64,000 nt of DNA from Nocardioides sp. InS609-2 (GTDB taxonomy: Bacteria; Actinomycetota; Actinomycetes; Propionibacteriales; Nocardioidaceae): assembly GCF_023208195.1 (NCBI RefSeq), contig NZ_CP060034.1, forward strand, positions 2,914,001 through 2,978,000. Direction: 5' to 3'. Positions 52,890 through 61,114 of this stretch are shown in pieces. The notes beneath the pieces were generated by a model. That model had not been told where the DNA came from, did no database searches, and saw nothing but the letters and a program-made list of their open reading frames with translations. Position numbers and translations under genes: made by a program. Position 1 is the first letter of the stretch; each line of letters starts with the position of its first letter.

Positions 52890-55322
52890 TCAGTCGGTGG
52901 CGAGGCCGGCCGCGGGAGCGGTGCGCGCCGCCCGCCGAGCCGGGAGTACGCCGGCCAGCAGGCCCGCCGCCCCCGCGACCAGGACCACCACCGCCAGCTG
53001 CAGCCAGGGCAGCACGAACGGGGCGTCGGCGATCACCGGCTCCACCATCGCGCGTACGGCGACCCAGGCGAACACCGTACCGATGACCCCGCCCAGCACC
53101 GTCGCCACCACCGAGAGGAGCACCGACTCGACGGCCAGGGTGGCGCGCAGCTGGCGCCGGGTGAGGCCGAGGGCGCACAGCAGGGAGTTCTCGCGGCCAC
53201 GTTCGATCACCGACAGGCCGAGAGTGTTGGCGATGCCGATCAGCGCGATCACCACGGCGACGGCGAGGAGCCCGACGACCGTGCCGGTCAGCACGTCGAG
53301 CTGGAGGTCGACCCAGCTGCGGTCGGCCAGCCCGTTGACGAGCTCGGCACCCACCGGGGCACCGAGTGCGTCGAGATCGCCGCCGAAGTCGTCGGCGTCC
53401 GCCCCGTCGGTCGCACGGACCCAGATCGCGGTGAGCGCTGCGTCCGGAGCCAGCCGGGCCAGGGTGTCCGGAGCCACGATCGCCGCCTGGCCCCAGCCCT
53501 CTCCGCCGACGATGGTCAGCTCGGCGGTCTGCTCGCCGACCCGCACGGTCACGGTGTCGCCTTCGTACTGCTCCGGCCCGCGCACGTCCCACGGCAGGTA
53601 GATCTCGCCGGGTCCCGCCGGCGCGAGCGGCGCATCGCCGCGCGTCACCGCGTTGCTGTCGGGCGCTCCCAGCAGGGCCACGGCACCGGCGCCGACGACA
53701 CGAGCCGCCGTGCCCTGCACCGGGATCGCCGTCTTCACCGACTCCAGACCTTCGACCTGGGTGAGCACCGACCCGGGGATGGCCTTGCCGGTCGAGGTCA
53801 GGGCTGCGTCGAGAGGGTGCTGGGTGTCCATCTCCGCGCCGAGCGCGCTGCGCGAGCTGGCCATGCCGATGAGTACGGCGGTCGTCAGGGTGACGCCGAT
53901 CAGCAGCGACGCGGTGGTGGCCGCCGTACGCCGCGGGTTGCGCACCGCGTTGCTGGTGGCCAACCGGCCGGGCATGCCGGCAACCCGGCCGGTGAGCGGG
54001 CCGACCGCGCGGATCAGCCCGGGCACGATGACCGGTCCGAGCATCAGCAGCCCGACGAACGTCGCCGAGCCACCGGCGACCATGACCACCGGTGACTGCA
54101 TCGCCACCGCCATCGCCAGGAGTGCCACACCGACGGCGCCGACCAGCACCCCGGCGGCGATCCGCCACCTGCCGGCGTTCGTGCGTACGTCGATGCCGGA
54201 GTCGGGCCGCAGCGCGACGAGCGGATCGACGCGTACGGCGCGACGCGTGGGCAGCCAGGCCGCGACCGTGGTCACGAGCAGGCCGACGGCGGCGGCGCCG
54301 ACGTACCAGTGCAGGCCGATGTCGACGCTGCCCATCGCGGCGGAGGAGAACTTGCTGCGCGCGACGGCGACGAGGCCGTAGCCCAGGCCGGCGCCTGCGG
54401 CGATGCCGACCGCGGAGGAGACGACGCCGAGCACCAGCGCCTCGGCGCGGATCGAGCGGAGCACCTGGCGGCGGGTGGCGCCGACGCAGCGGAGGAGGGC
54501 GAAGTCCCGCTGCCGCTGGGCGAAGAGGATGGAGAAGGTGTTGGCGATGACCAGCACCGAGACGAACAGCGCGATCGCGGCGAAGAGCAGCAGCAGGGTG
54601 GCCAGCACGTTGACGCCCTGGTTGGCCTCGATCTGGCGTTCCTCGACGAAGTCGTCGACCGACAGCACCGACACGTCCCTGGTGATGCCCTCGATCTGGC
54701 GGGTCTGTTCGGCGACGGAGCCGGACGACGCCCACGCGATGCTGTCGACGTAGATCGTCTCGGCCCACGGCTGGAGGTCGGTCCAGGTGAGATAGATCGA
54801 CGCGGCGCTGGTGATCGACGGGGAGTCGACCAGGCCGACGACGTCGACCTCGATCTTGTCGTTGTCACTGCCGATGGTCAGCCGGTCGCCGACCTTCACG
54901 TCGCCCTTCTTGGCGTCGTTCACGTCGACGACGGCCTCGCCCGGCCCGGTGGCGAAGCGACCGGAGTCGAGTTCCTGCCAGCGCAGGGCGGGCGTCGTAC
55001 TCAGCTCGCCGACGTCGGTCTCGTCGACGATGCGTACGCCGTCGCGCGCGACGGACTGACGGGTCCAGCCGATGACGGCCGCGTCGGCACCCGTGTCGGC
55101 AGCACCGTCGCGGATCTCGACGGCCGCTTCGGAGGAGAGATTGGTGACGACGACATCGGCGCCGGCGTACGGCGCCTTGATGCCGGCGAGCATGCCCGAG
55201 CGCGCCGACGAGGTCAGCGCGGCAGTGGTGATGATGAAGGCGACGCCGATGGCCACGGCGAGAGCGGCGGCGACGTACCTGCGGGTGTGGGTGCGCAGAG
55301 AGGCGAGCAGCACGACCTTCAT
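52890..55322 (-). CDS. FtsX-like ABC permease (MacB type, two FtsX modules)
   Basis: An 810-aa permease. An N-terminal helix (YVAAALAVAIGVAFIITTAAL) is followed by a long extracytoplasmic domain, then FtsX module 1 (about residues 235-370; FSILFAQRQRDFALLRCVGATRRQVL), further helices, a second extracytoplasmic domain and FtsX module 2 (about 680-805; GLSVIERGRENSLLCALGLTRRQLRATL in pieces). This single-chain layout is common in actinobacteria. Likely role: lipoprotein/antimicrobial export or mechanotransmission rather than import. ATG overlaps the ATPase stop. The two-component genes follow upstream on the same strand. Confidence 0.9.
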   Translation of the reverse strand: MKVVLLASLRTHTRRYVAAALAVAIGVAFIITTAALTSSARSGMLAGIKAPYAGADVVVTNLSSEAAVEIRDGAADTGADAAVIGWTRQSVARDGVRIVDETDVGELSTTPALRWQELDSGRFATGPGEAVVDVNDAKKGDVKVGDRLTIGSDNDKIEVDVVGLVDSPSITSAASIYLTWTDLQPWAETIYVDSIAWASSGSVAEQTRQIEGITRDVSVLSVDDFVEERQIEANQGVNVLATLLLLFAAIALFVSVLVIANTFSILFAQRQRDFALLRCVGATRRQVLRSIRAEALVLGVVSSAVGIAAGAGLGYGLVAVARSKFSSAAMGSVDIGLHWYVGAAAVGLLVTTVAAWLPTRRAVRVDPLVALRPDSGIDVRTNAGRWRIAAGVLVGAVGVALLAMAVAMQSPVVMVAGGSATFVGLLMLGPVIVPGLIRAVGPLTGRVAGMPGRLATSNAVRNPRRTAATTASLLIGVTLTTAVLIGMASSRSALGAEMDTQHPLDAALTSTGKAIPGSVLTQVEGLESVKTAIPVQGTAARVVGAGAVALLGAPDSNAVTRGDAPLAPAGPGEIYLPWDVRGPEQYEGDTVTVRVGEQTAELTIVGGEGWGQAAIVAPDTLARLAPDAALTAIWVRATDGADADDFGGDLDALGAPVGAELVNGLADRSWVDLQLDVLTGTVVGLLAVAVVIALIGIANTLGLSVIERGRENSLLCALGLTRRQLRATLAVESVLLSVVATVLGGVIGTVFAWVAVRAMVEPVIADAPFVLPWLQLAVVVLVAGAAGLLAGVLPARRAARTAPAAGLATD

Positions 55323-56077
55323 CGGGCCGCGCCTTCGCCACGGAGGGCCGCGACGAGCCGGTCGGTGCCGGGCTCGATGAGGTGGGCGCGCACGACGCCG
55401 TCGGCGAGCACGACTACGTCATCGGCGTACGCCGCGGCGTCGAGCTCGTGGGTCACCATGACGACGGTCTGACCGAGCTCGCGCACCGAGCGCCGCAGGA
55501 AGCCGAGCACCTCGCCCGACGACTCGCTGTCGAGGTTGCCGGTCGGTTCGTCGGCGAAGACGATGTCCGGCTGGGAGACGACCGCGCGGGCCATCGCGAC
55601 CCTCTGCTGCTGGCCCCCGGAGAGCTCGTGCGGGCGGTGGCCGAGCCGGTCCCGGATGCCCATGGTGTCGACGACGAGGTCGAAGCGGGCGGTGTCGACG
55701 GGACGGCCGGCGAGGTCGAGCGGGAGCACGATGTTCTGGCGCGCGTCGAGCATCGGCAGCAGGTTGAACGACTGGAACACGAACCCGATGTGGTCGCGAC
55801 GGAAGATCGTGAGTGCGGTGTCGTCGAGCGTCTGGAGCTCGACGCCGCCGACCGAGACCTGCCCCTCGGTGGGGGTGTCGAGGCCGGCCAGGCAGTGCAT
55901 CAGGGTCGACTTGCCGGAGCCGGAGGCGCCCATGATGGCGGTGAAACGGCCGCTGGGCAGGTCGAGATCGACGCCGCGGAGGGCGTGCACGGTCGCGTCG
56001 CCGCGGCCGTAGGTGCGGCTCAGGGCGCGGGCGCTGGCGGCGGTCTTGGTGGTGGTCGCGAGAGTCGTCTGGGTCAT
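55319..56077 (-). CDS. ABC transporter ATPase (MacB/LolD type)
   Basis: A 252-aa ATPase: Walker [10 protein letters not shown] near residue 50, Q-loop [11 protein letters not shown], signature [10 protein letters not shown], Walker [14 protein letters not shown], switch His [10 protein letters not shown]. The SFNLLP and EPTGNLDS wording is typical of MacB/LolD-type systems working with FtsX permeases. It overlaps the permease gene as ATGA and probably forms one operon with it. Confidence 0.95.
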   Translation of the reverse strand: MTQTTLATTTKTAASARALSRTYGRGDATVHALRGVDLDLPSGRFTAIMGASGSGKSTLMHCLAGLDTPTEGQVSVGGVELQTLDDTALTIFRRDHIGFVFQSFNLLPMLDARQNIVLPLDLAGRPVDTARFDLVVDTMGIRDRLGHRPHELSGGQQQRVAMARAVVSQPDIVFADEPTGNLDSESSGEVLGFLRRSVRELGQTVVMVTHELDAAAYADDVVVLADGVVRAHLIEPGTDRLVAALRGEGAAR

Positions 56078-56121
56078 GCCGACGACGCTATTTCCCGGCG
56101 CGTCCCCGGTCGTCAGGCCGC

Positions 56122-56198
56122 GGGTGGATCTCGGCGTCCACCCACGGGATGAGTCGTCCGCCCCACACCGGGCCAGGACCCGGTCTCAGGCGGACGAC
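56122..56198 (-). terminator. Nested hairpins after the response-regulator gene
   Basis: GTCGTCCGCC (56153-56162) pairs with GGCGGACGAC (56189-56198), enclosing ACCGGG/CCCGGT (56167-56172, 56179-56184). A smaller GGGTGGA/TCCACCC hairpin is at 56122-56143. They directly follow the regulator stop (56203) on the minus strand and so separate the two-component operon from the ABC operon. Confidence 0.6.
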
Positions 56199-56202
56199 CC
56201 GG

Positions 56203-56880
56203 TCAAACCAGGCCGGCCTCGTGCGCGAGCACGACGAGCTGCACGCGGTCGCGACAACCGGTCTTGGCCAGCAGCCGGCTGACGTGCGTCTTCACCGTCG
56301 CCTCGGCGACCACCAGGCTGGCGACGATCTCGCCGTTGGAGAGGCCACGACCGACGAGCACGAGCACCTCGCGCTCCCGGTCGGTGAGGCGGTCGAGGCG
56401 AGCGTCGTCGGGCCGCGTCGTACGCGCATCGGGCATCGCCGAGAAGTGTTCGAGCAGCCGTCGGGTGGTGCTTGGCGCGACCACGGAGTCGCCTGCGTGG
56501 ACCGTGCGGATCGCGCCGAGCAGGTCTTCGGGAGCCGCGTCCTTGAGCAGGAACGCCGCGGCGCCGGCGCGGATCGCGGCGAAGGCGTACTCGTCGAGGT
56601 CGAACGTCGTCAGCACGATCACCCGCGGCCCCTGCGGCCGCGCTGCGACCAGCCGCGTGGCCTCGACGCCGTCGAGGCGGGGCATCCGGACATCCATGAG
56701 TACGACGTCGGCCGGCGTGGTCGCGAGCAGGTCGACCGCCTCCTGGCCATCGCCGGCCTGGCCCACCACCGTCAGGTCGGCCTGCGACTCGATGAGCATG
56801 TGGAAGCCCGCGCGCACCATCTGCTGGTCGTCGACGAGGAAGACGCGAATCACTGGTGCTGGATCGTTCGCTCCGCTCAC
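56203..56880 (-). CDS. NarL/FixJ-family response regulator
   Basis: A 225-aa regulator: receiver domain (VIRVFLVDDQQMVRAG from residue 10; phospho-acceptor Asp63 in VVLMDVRMPRLDG; Lys in FLLKDAAPEDLL) and C-terminal LuxR helix-turn-helix (LTDREREVLVLVGRGLSNGEIV..VAEATVKTHVSRLLAKTG). GTG 56880 overlaps the kinase stop as GTGA. With the adjacent ABC exporter it resembles stress/antimicrobial response modules, but the target promoters are unknown. Confidence 0.95.
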   Translation of the reverse strand: MSGANDPAPVIRVFLVDDQQMVRAGFHMLIESQADLTVVGQAGDGQEAVDLLATTPADVVLMDVRMPRLDGVEATRLVAARPQGPRVIVLTTFDLDEYAFAAIRAGAAAFLLKDAAPEDLLGAIRTVHAGDSVVAPSTTRRLLEHFSAMPDARTTRPDDARLDRLTDREREVLVLVGRGLSNGEIVASLVVAEATVKTHVSRLLAKTGCRDRVQLVVLAHEAGLV

Positions 56881-58046
56881 AGTGGAATCCTCGCGTCCAC
56901 CCGGAAGCCGCCTCCGGGTCGGGGCCCTGTCGTGATCGTGCCGCCGTGCACCGCCACCCGCTCGCGCATGCCGAGCAGGCCGAGCCCGGAGCCGTCGTTG
57001 TCCGCCGCTGCTCCACGACCGTCGTCGTCCACCTGCACGCTCACTTCCGTGTCGGTGACCTGCACGCGGACCAGCGCCTGCACGTCGGGCCCCGCGTGCT
57101 TGCGCACGTTGCTCAGCGCCTCCTGCACGACGCGGTACGTCGTCAGCGCGACGCCGACCGGCACCTCGGTCTCGAGCCCGTGCAGCTCGGCCCGGACGCA
57201 CTCACCTGCCTGCTCGATGAGGATCGGGAGGTCGGTCAGCCTCGGTGCCGGCGCTGTGCCGGTGTCGTCGGCGCGCAGCAGGCCGAGCATCCGGCGCATC
57301 TCGGTGAGCGACTCGCGGCCGATGCTCGCGATGGTGCCGAGAACCTCCGTGGCAAGCGAGGGGTCCTGAGCCGCGGCGTACCTCGCGCCGTCGGCCTGCA
57401 CCACGATCACGGACAGTCCGTGCGCGACGACGTCGTGCATCTCGCGGGCGATGCGGGCGCGTTCGTCGGAGGCGGCCAGGGCGACCTGCTGCTCGGCCTC
57501 GAAGCGGATGCGTTCGGCACGCTCGACGAGGGTGTCGACGTACGCCGCGCGGGTGCGGCCGAGGGTGCCGAGCGCCCATGCCGTCACGACGAACGCCGAG
57601 CAGGTGAGGAAGTAGGGAAGGAGCCGCTGGACGGTGACCTCGGGCGCGAAGAAGCCCACAAGCCAGTCGACGGAGGCCACGGCGCCGGCCACGACGCCGG
57701 TCGCCATCGCCGCCAGCGCCGGGCCGGCCGTCGAGAACCGGGCGACGGAGTAGACCGCGACCGGGAAGGCGACCTGGCCCCAGATCGGCGTGCCCAGCAG
57801 CGGCACCTGCACTGCGTGCGCCACGGCGACGGCCACGAATACCGCGACCGGGTGGGTGCGGCGCCAGTAGAGCGGGAGGACCTGGACGACCGACAGCACG
57901 ATCCACCGCGGGTCGACGCCGGCGACGGGCATGGCCAGGGAAGGCAGGAGCAGCACGGTGGCCAGGACGCGGTCGAACCACTGGCGGCCAGCCGCTTCCA
58001 GCTGCCACGGGCGGCGCCCCACCCCTGTCTCGTCCACGGTGGCCAC
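56877..58046 (-). CDS. Sensor histidine kinase (HisKA_3, NarL-partner type)
   Basis: A 389-aa kinase with an N-terminal membrane domain of about five to six helices (residues 25-165), a short coiled segment (ERAERIRFEAEQQVALAASDERA in parts), the phosphorylation site in ERARIAREMHDVVAHGLSVIVVQ and an HATPase domain with DDDGRGAAADNDGSGLGLLGMRERV. This DesK-like layout senses membrane or envelope stress. GTG 58046 was chosen (GTG 58037 is possible); the open frame upstream overlaps the divergent gene. Coupled to the regulator. Confidence 0.93.
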   Translation of the reverse strand: MATVDETGVGRRPWQLEAAGRQWFDRVLATVLLLPSLAMPVAGVDPRWIVLSVVQVLPLYWRRTHPVAVFVAVAVAHAVQVPLLGTPIWGQVAFPVAVYSVARFSTAGPALAAMATGVVAGAVASVDWLVGFFAPEVTVQRLLPYFLTCSAFVVTAWALGTLGRTRAAYVDTLVERAERIRFEAEQQVALAASDERARIAREMHDVVAHGLSVIVVQADGARYAAAQDPSLATEVLGTIASIGRESLTEMRRMLGLLRADDTGTAPAPRLTDLPILIEQAGECVRAELHGLETEVPVGVALTTYRVVQEALSNVRKHAGPDVQALVRVQVTDTEVSVQVDDDGRGAAADNDGSGLGLLGMRERVAVHGGTITTGPRPGGGFRVDARIPL

Positions 58047-58091
58047 CGTAGACGGACGAGAAGGCGGGTGCGTCAGTCCACGGGATGACCC

Positions 58092-58097
58092 TAGGGT
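58092..58097 (+). promoter_or_regulatory. -10 hexamer TAGGGT of the YdeI/OmdA gene, probably leaderless
   Basis: TAGGGT ends 6 nt before ATG 58104, leaving no room for a ribosome site. Confidence 0.5.
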
Positions 58098-58103
58098 CTG
58101 GCC

Positions 58104-58697
58104 ATGGCTGCCGAACTCGAGGAACTGCTCGTCGCCGACCCTGCGCAATGGCGGGCCTGGCTCGAGGAGCACCACGCGAACTCGCCCGGGGTCTGGCTGA
58201 TCCTGACCAAGAAGGGCGGCACGAAGACCACGATGACGTGGCAGAGCGCGCTCGACGAGGCGTTGTGCTTCGGGTGGATCGACGGGCAGGCCCGGCGGCG
58301 CGACGACGAGACGTCGTACCAGCGGATGACGCCGCGCGGCCCACGCAGCACGTGGTCGGCACGCAACGTGGGGCACATCGAACGGCTCGAGGGCGAGGGC
58401 AGGATGACGCCCGCGGGGCGCGCAGCGGTCGACGCAGCCAAGGCCGACGGGCGCTGGGACCGGGCCTACGCGCCGCCCTCGGAGGCCGTCGTACCAGATG
58501 ACCTAGCTGCTGCGATCGCGGCTGATCCTGCTGCGCAGGCGATGTTCGAGGTGCTCACGAAGACCAACCGCTACGCGCTCATCCACCGGCTCGTACAGGT
58601 GAAGAAGGCCGAGACGCGCGAGCGGAAGATCCGCGAGTTCGTGGCCATGCTGGCGCGGCAGGAGACCGTCTACCCGCAGAAGGCGAAGCCCGACTAG
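58104..58697 (+). CDS. YdeI/OmpD-associated family protein
   Basis: A 197-aa soluble protein with the family pattern WRAWLEEHHANSPGVWLILTKKG, MTWQSALDEALCFGWIDGQARRRDD, YQRMTPRGPRSTWSARNVGHIERL and VQVKKAETRERKIREFVAML near the C-terminus (bacteriocin-protection, YdeI/OmdA group). The role is not established, although members are linked to antibiotic/peptide tolerance. Its TAG stop is part of the -10 of the next gene. Confidence 0.88.
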   Translation: MAAELEELLVADPAQWRAWLEEHHANSPGVWLILTKKGGTKTTMTWQSALDEALCFGWIDGQARRRDDETSYQRMTPRGPRSTWSARNVGHIERLEGEGRMTPAGRAAVDAAKADGRWDRAYAPPSEAVVPDDLAAAIAADPAAQAMFEVLTKTNRYALIHRLVQVKKAETRERKIREFVAMLARQETVYPQKAKPD

Positions 58698-58700
58698 GGT
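58695..58700 (+). promoter_or_regulatory. -10 hexamer TAGGGT of the DUF4177 gene, probably leaderless
   Basis: TAGGGT overlaps the preceding stop and ends 7 nt before ATG 58708. This marks the right boundary of the accessory segment. Confidence 0.45.
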
Positions 58701-58707
58701 CGGTCGC

Positions 58708-58866
58708 ATGACCAAGTGGGAGTACCTGACGGCGCCGATCCTCACGCACGCCGCGAAGCAGATCCTGGACAACTTCGGGTCCGAGGGGTGGGAGCTCGTG
58801 CAGATCGCGCCGGGCATGAACCCCGAGAACAACGTGGGTTACTTCAAGCGACCGGTGGAGGGCTGA
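58708..58866 (+). CDS. DUF4177 family small protein (52 aa)
   Basis: A 52-aa protein, MTKWEYLTAPILTHAAKQ at the start, then LDNFGSEGWELVQIAPG and an end NVGYFKRPVEG. The WEY, EGWELV and YFKR signatures are those of DUF4177. A protein of this size sits before RidA also in mycobacteria (Rv3678A, by memory). Its TGA overlaps the RidA start ATG (TGATG), so the two are coupled. Function unknown. Confidence 0.85.
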   Translation: MTKWEYLTAPILTHAAKQILDNFGSEGWELVQIAPGMNPENNVGYFKRPVEG

Positions 58867-59324
58867 TGTCGCACCCCGAGGAGAACCTGGCCGAGCTCGG
58901 CCTGTCCGTGCCCGAGGTCGCCAGGCCGGTCGCGGTCTACGTGCCGGCCGTGCAGTCGGGCAACCACGTCTTCACCTCCGGCCAGCTGCCGATGCGGTCG
59001 GGCGAGCTGATGTACACCGGCAAGGTCGGTGGCGAGGTCTCGCCGGAGGAGGCCGTCGAGTGTGCGCAGCAGTGCGCCCTCAACGCGATCGCCGCGGTCA
59101 AGGCCGTGATCGGTGACCTGGCGCAGGTCAAGCGAGTGGTCAAGGTCGTCTGCTTCGTCGCCTCGACCCCCGACTTCACCGGCCAGCCGGGCGTCGCCAA
59201 CGGCGTCTCCGAGCTGCTCGGCAAGGTCTTCGGCGACGCCGGGATCCACGCCCGCTCCGCCGTCGGCGTCTCGGTGCTGCCCCTGGACGCGCCGGTCGAG
59301 GTCGAGATCCTCGTCGAGGTCTGA
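58866..59324 (+). CDS. RidA family protein (Rid/YjgF)
   Basis: A 152-aa trimeric enamine/imine deaminase-like protein. Segments: VPAVQSGNHVFTSGQLPMRSGEL, ALNAIAAVKAVIGDLAQVKRVVKVVCFVAS, and HARSAVGVSVLPLDAPVEVEILVEV with the Arg that corresponds to the catalytic Arg of RidA. Slightly longer than E. coli RidA (128 aa) at the N-terminus, as in the Rid subgroup near crp in actinobacteria. Start ATG 58866, coupled to DUF4177. Confidence 0.93.
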   Translation: MSHPEENLAELGLSVPEVARPVAVYVPAVQSGNHVFTSGQLPMRSGELMYTGKVGGEVSPEEAVECAQQCALNAIAAVKAVIGDLAQVKRVVKVVCFVASTPDFTGQPGVANGVSELLGKVFGDAGIHARSAVGVSVLPLDAPVEVEILVEV

Positions 59325-59328
59325 GCCG

Positions 59329-60177
59329 GTGAAGCGACTCCCGCTGCCGGCCCACCTCGTCGAGCAGGCGCAGGCGTACGCCGACGGGTCGTCGGAGCCG
59401 GCAGAGCCGCGCAACGCCGCGACCGTCGTACTCCTCGGTCCTTCCTCTGACGGGCCGAACGTCTACCTGTTGCGCCGGCAGACGACGATGGCGTTCGCCG
59501 GCGGCATGTGCGTCTTCCCTGGGGGTGGCGTCGACGAGCGCGACGACGACCCGGCGGTGGCGTGGGCCGGTCCCTCGCCTGACGAATGGGCGTCCCGGCT
59601 CGGGGTCGACGGGGACCTCGCCCGGGCGCTGGTGTGTGCGGCGGTGCGCGAGACGTTCGAGGAGTCCGGCGTGCTGCTCGCCGGACCCGATGCCACCTCG
59701 GTGGTCTCCGACACGACCACCGAGGACTGGGAGGCTGACCGCGCGGCGCTCGAGTCGCGCGAGCTGGCCTTCGCCGACTTCCTCGTACGCCGCAGGCTGG
59801 TGCTGCGCACCGACCTGCTGGGCGCGTGGTCGGGCTGGCTGACGCCGGTGTTCGAGCCGCGCCGCTACCGCACCTGGTTCTTCGTGGCCGTGCTGCCCGA
59901 GGGCCAGCGCACCCGCGACGTGTCGACGGAGTCGTCGGCCGTGGCGTGGATGCCGGCCCGTTCGGCGGTCGCGGCGGTCGACGACGGCGAGATCTTCATG
60001 ATGCCGCCGACGTGGCTGACCTGCCTGGAGATCGGTGGGTACGACTCGCCCGACGCCGTGCTCGCGGCGTCCGAGGGACGCGAGGTCGAGATCTTCATGC
60101 CGGAGGTCATCAGCGACGGAGAAGGGCACATCCTCTCGACCCCCGAGCGCTACACGGCGCTGATCGCCGACCGATGA
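59329..60177 (+). CDS. NUDIX hydrolase
   Basis: A 282-aa hydrolase. The Nudix box is FPGGGVDERDDD then AAVRETFEESGVLL (REx2EExG) with a long insertion between Gly and Glu parts, as in NUDT19/CoA-type hydrolases. NVYLLRRQTTMAFAGGMCVFPGG precedes it and PRRYRTWFFVAVLPEGQ follows. GTG 59329 starts 4 bp after ridA, and its stop overlaps the MBL gene as ATGA. The substrate (CoA ester or nucleotide) is not decidable. Confidence 0.92.
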   Translation: MKRLPLPAHLVEQAQAYADGSSEPAEPRNAATVVLLGPSSDGPNVYLLRRQTTMAFAGGMCVFPGGGVDERDDDPAVAWAGPSPDEWASRLGVDGDLARALVCAAVRETFEESGVLLAGPDATSVVSDTTTEDWEADRAALESRELAFADFLVRRRLVLRTDLLGAWSGWLTPVFEPRRYRTWFFVAVLPEGQRTRDVSTESSAVAWMPARSAVAAVDDGEIFMMPPTWLTCLEIGGYDSPDAVLAASEGREVEIFMPEVISDGEGHILSTPERYTALIADR

Positions 60178-60959
60178 GCTGGTCTGGCGGCTCCTTCGGG
60201 GAGCGCGCTGAGTGCGTGCTGGCTCCCAACGCCAACATGATGACCCTCGACGGCACCAACACCTGGGTGCTGCGCGAGCCAGACGCGCGCCGCTCGATCG
60301 TGGTCGACCCCGGGCCGTCGATCCTGTCCCATCTCGACTCGGTCGCGTCCGTCGCCGGCGAGGTGGCGGTCGTGCTGCTGACCCATCACCACCTTGACCA
60401 CTCCGAGGCCGCCCGCTCGTTCGCCGAGCGGGTCGGCTGTGGCGTGCGGGCGCTCGATCCCGCTCAACGACTGGGCTCCGAGGGGCTCTTCGACGGTGAT
60501 GTGGTGTCCGTCGACGGCCTCGAGGTGCATGTGGTGGCCACTCCCGGGCACACCGCCGACTCGTTGTCGTTCCTGCTGCCTGCCGAGGGCGCCGTACTCA
60601 CCGGCGACACGGTGCTCGGCCGCGGCACCACCGTGGTCGCGCACCCCGACGGGCAGCTCGGCGCCTACCTCGACTCCCTCGACCGGTTGCACGCGCTGGC
60701 CGCGGCGCACGACGTCGGCACCATCTGGCCCGGCCACGGCCCGGTGATCGACGACGCCCTGGGCGCGCTCGACTTCTACATCGCCCACCGGCGCGACCGG
60801 CTGGCGCAGGTGGAGTCGGCGCTGGCCTCCCTCTCGCCTTCCGAGGCTGATCCCGCCCGGCAGATCGTGGAGATCGTGTACGCCGACGTCGACGAGGTGC
60901 TCTGGGGAGCCGCCGAGCTCTCGGTGCGCGCGCAGCTGGCTTATCTCTCCGCCCGTTGA
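60174..60959 (+). CDS. MBL-fold metallohydrolase (Rv3677c-like)
   Basis: A 261-aa metallo-beta-lactamase-fold hydrolase with the metal motif LLTHHHLDHSEAA, His in ATPGHTADSLSFLL and Asp in LTGDTVLG, and a C-terminal winged part (WGAAELSVRAQLAYL) as in LACTB2-like proteins. Such proteins are RNA/ester hydrolases or glyoxalase-II-like. Coupled to the NUDIX gene. Its TGA stop lies within the left repeat of the DUF559 cassette. Confidence 0.93.
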   Translation: MSWSGGSFGERAECVLAPNANMMTLDGTNTWVLREPDARRSIVVDPGPSILSHLDSVASVAGEVAVVLLTHHHLDHSEAARSFAERVGCGVRALDPAQRLGSEGLFDGDVVSVDGLEVHVVATPGHTADSLSFLLPAEGAVLTGDTVLGRGTTVVAHPDGQLGAYLDSLDRLHALAAAHDVGTIWPGHGPVIDDALGALDFYIAHRRDRLAQVESALASLSPSEADPARQIVEIVYADVDEVLWGAAELSVRAQLAYLSAR

Positions 60960-61026
60960 GTTGCGCCGCCGTACCTGTTGAGTTGCGGCTCTGTGCTCGT
61001 TGAGATGCGCTGAACGAGCCGCAAGT
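60954..61026 (+). repeat. Left repeat array of the DUF559 cassette (three 22-bp-spaced copies)
   Basis: GTTGAGTTGCG at 60955-60965 and 60977-60987, and GTTGAGATGCG at 60999-61009: exact 22-bp period. GAGTTGCGGCTC (60980-60991) can also pair with GAGCCGCAAGTC (61015-61026). The array starts inside the MBL stop codon. It is inverted relative to the right array at 62018-62053. Confidence 0.7.
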
Positions 61027-61114
61027 CGTCCACAGCCCGAGCCCTGGCGTGCCTCTCCACAGGGCGCAGGGTTCTCGGAGCGCGCGGAGCTTCAATCGCC
61101 GCAGGATCCCCCGC

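Noticed and set aside
47956..58707. Integrative element or prophage
   Set aside because: No integrase, transposase, tail or replication gene and no tRNA-attached direct repeats were seen at the borders.
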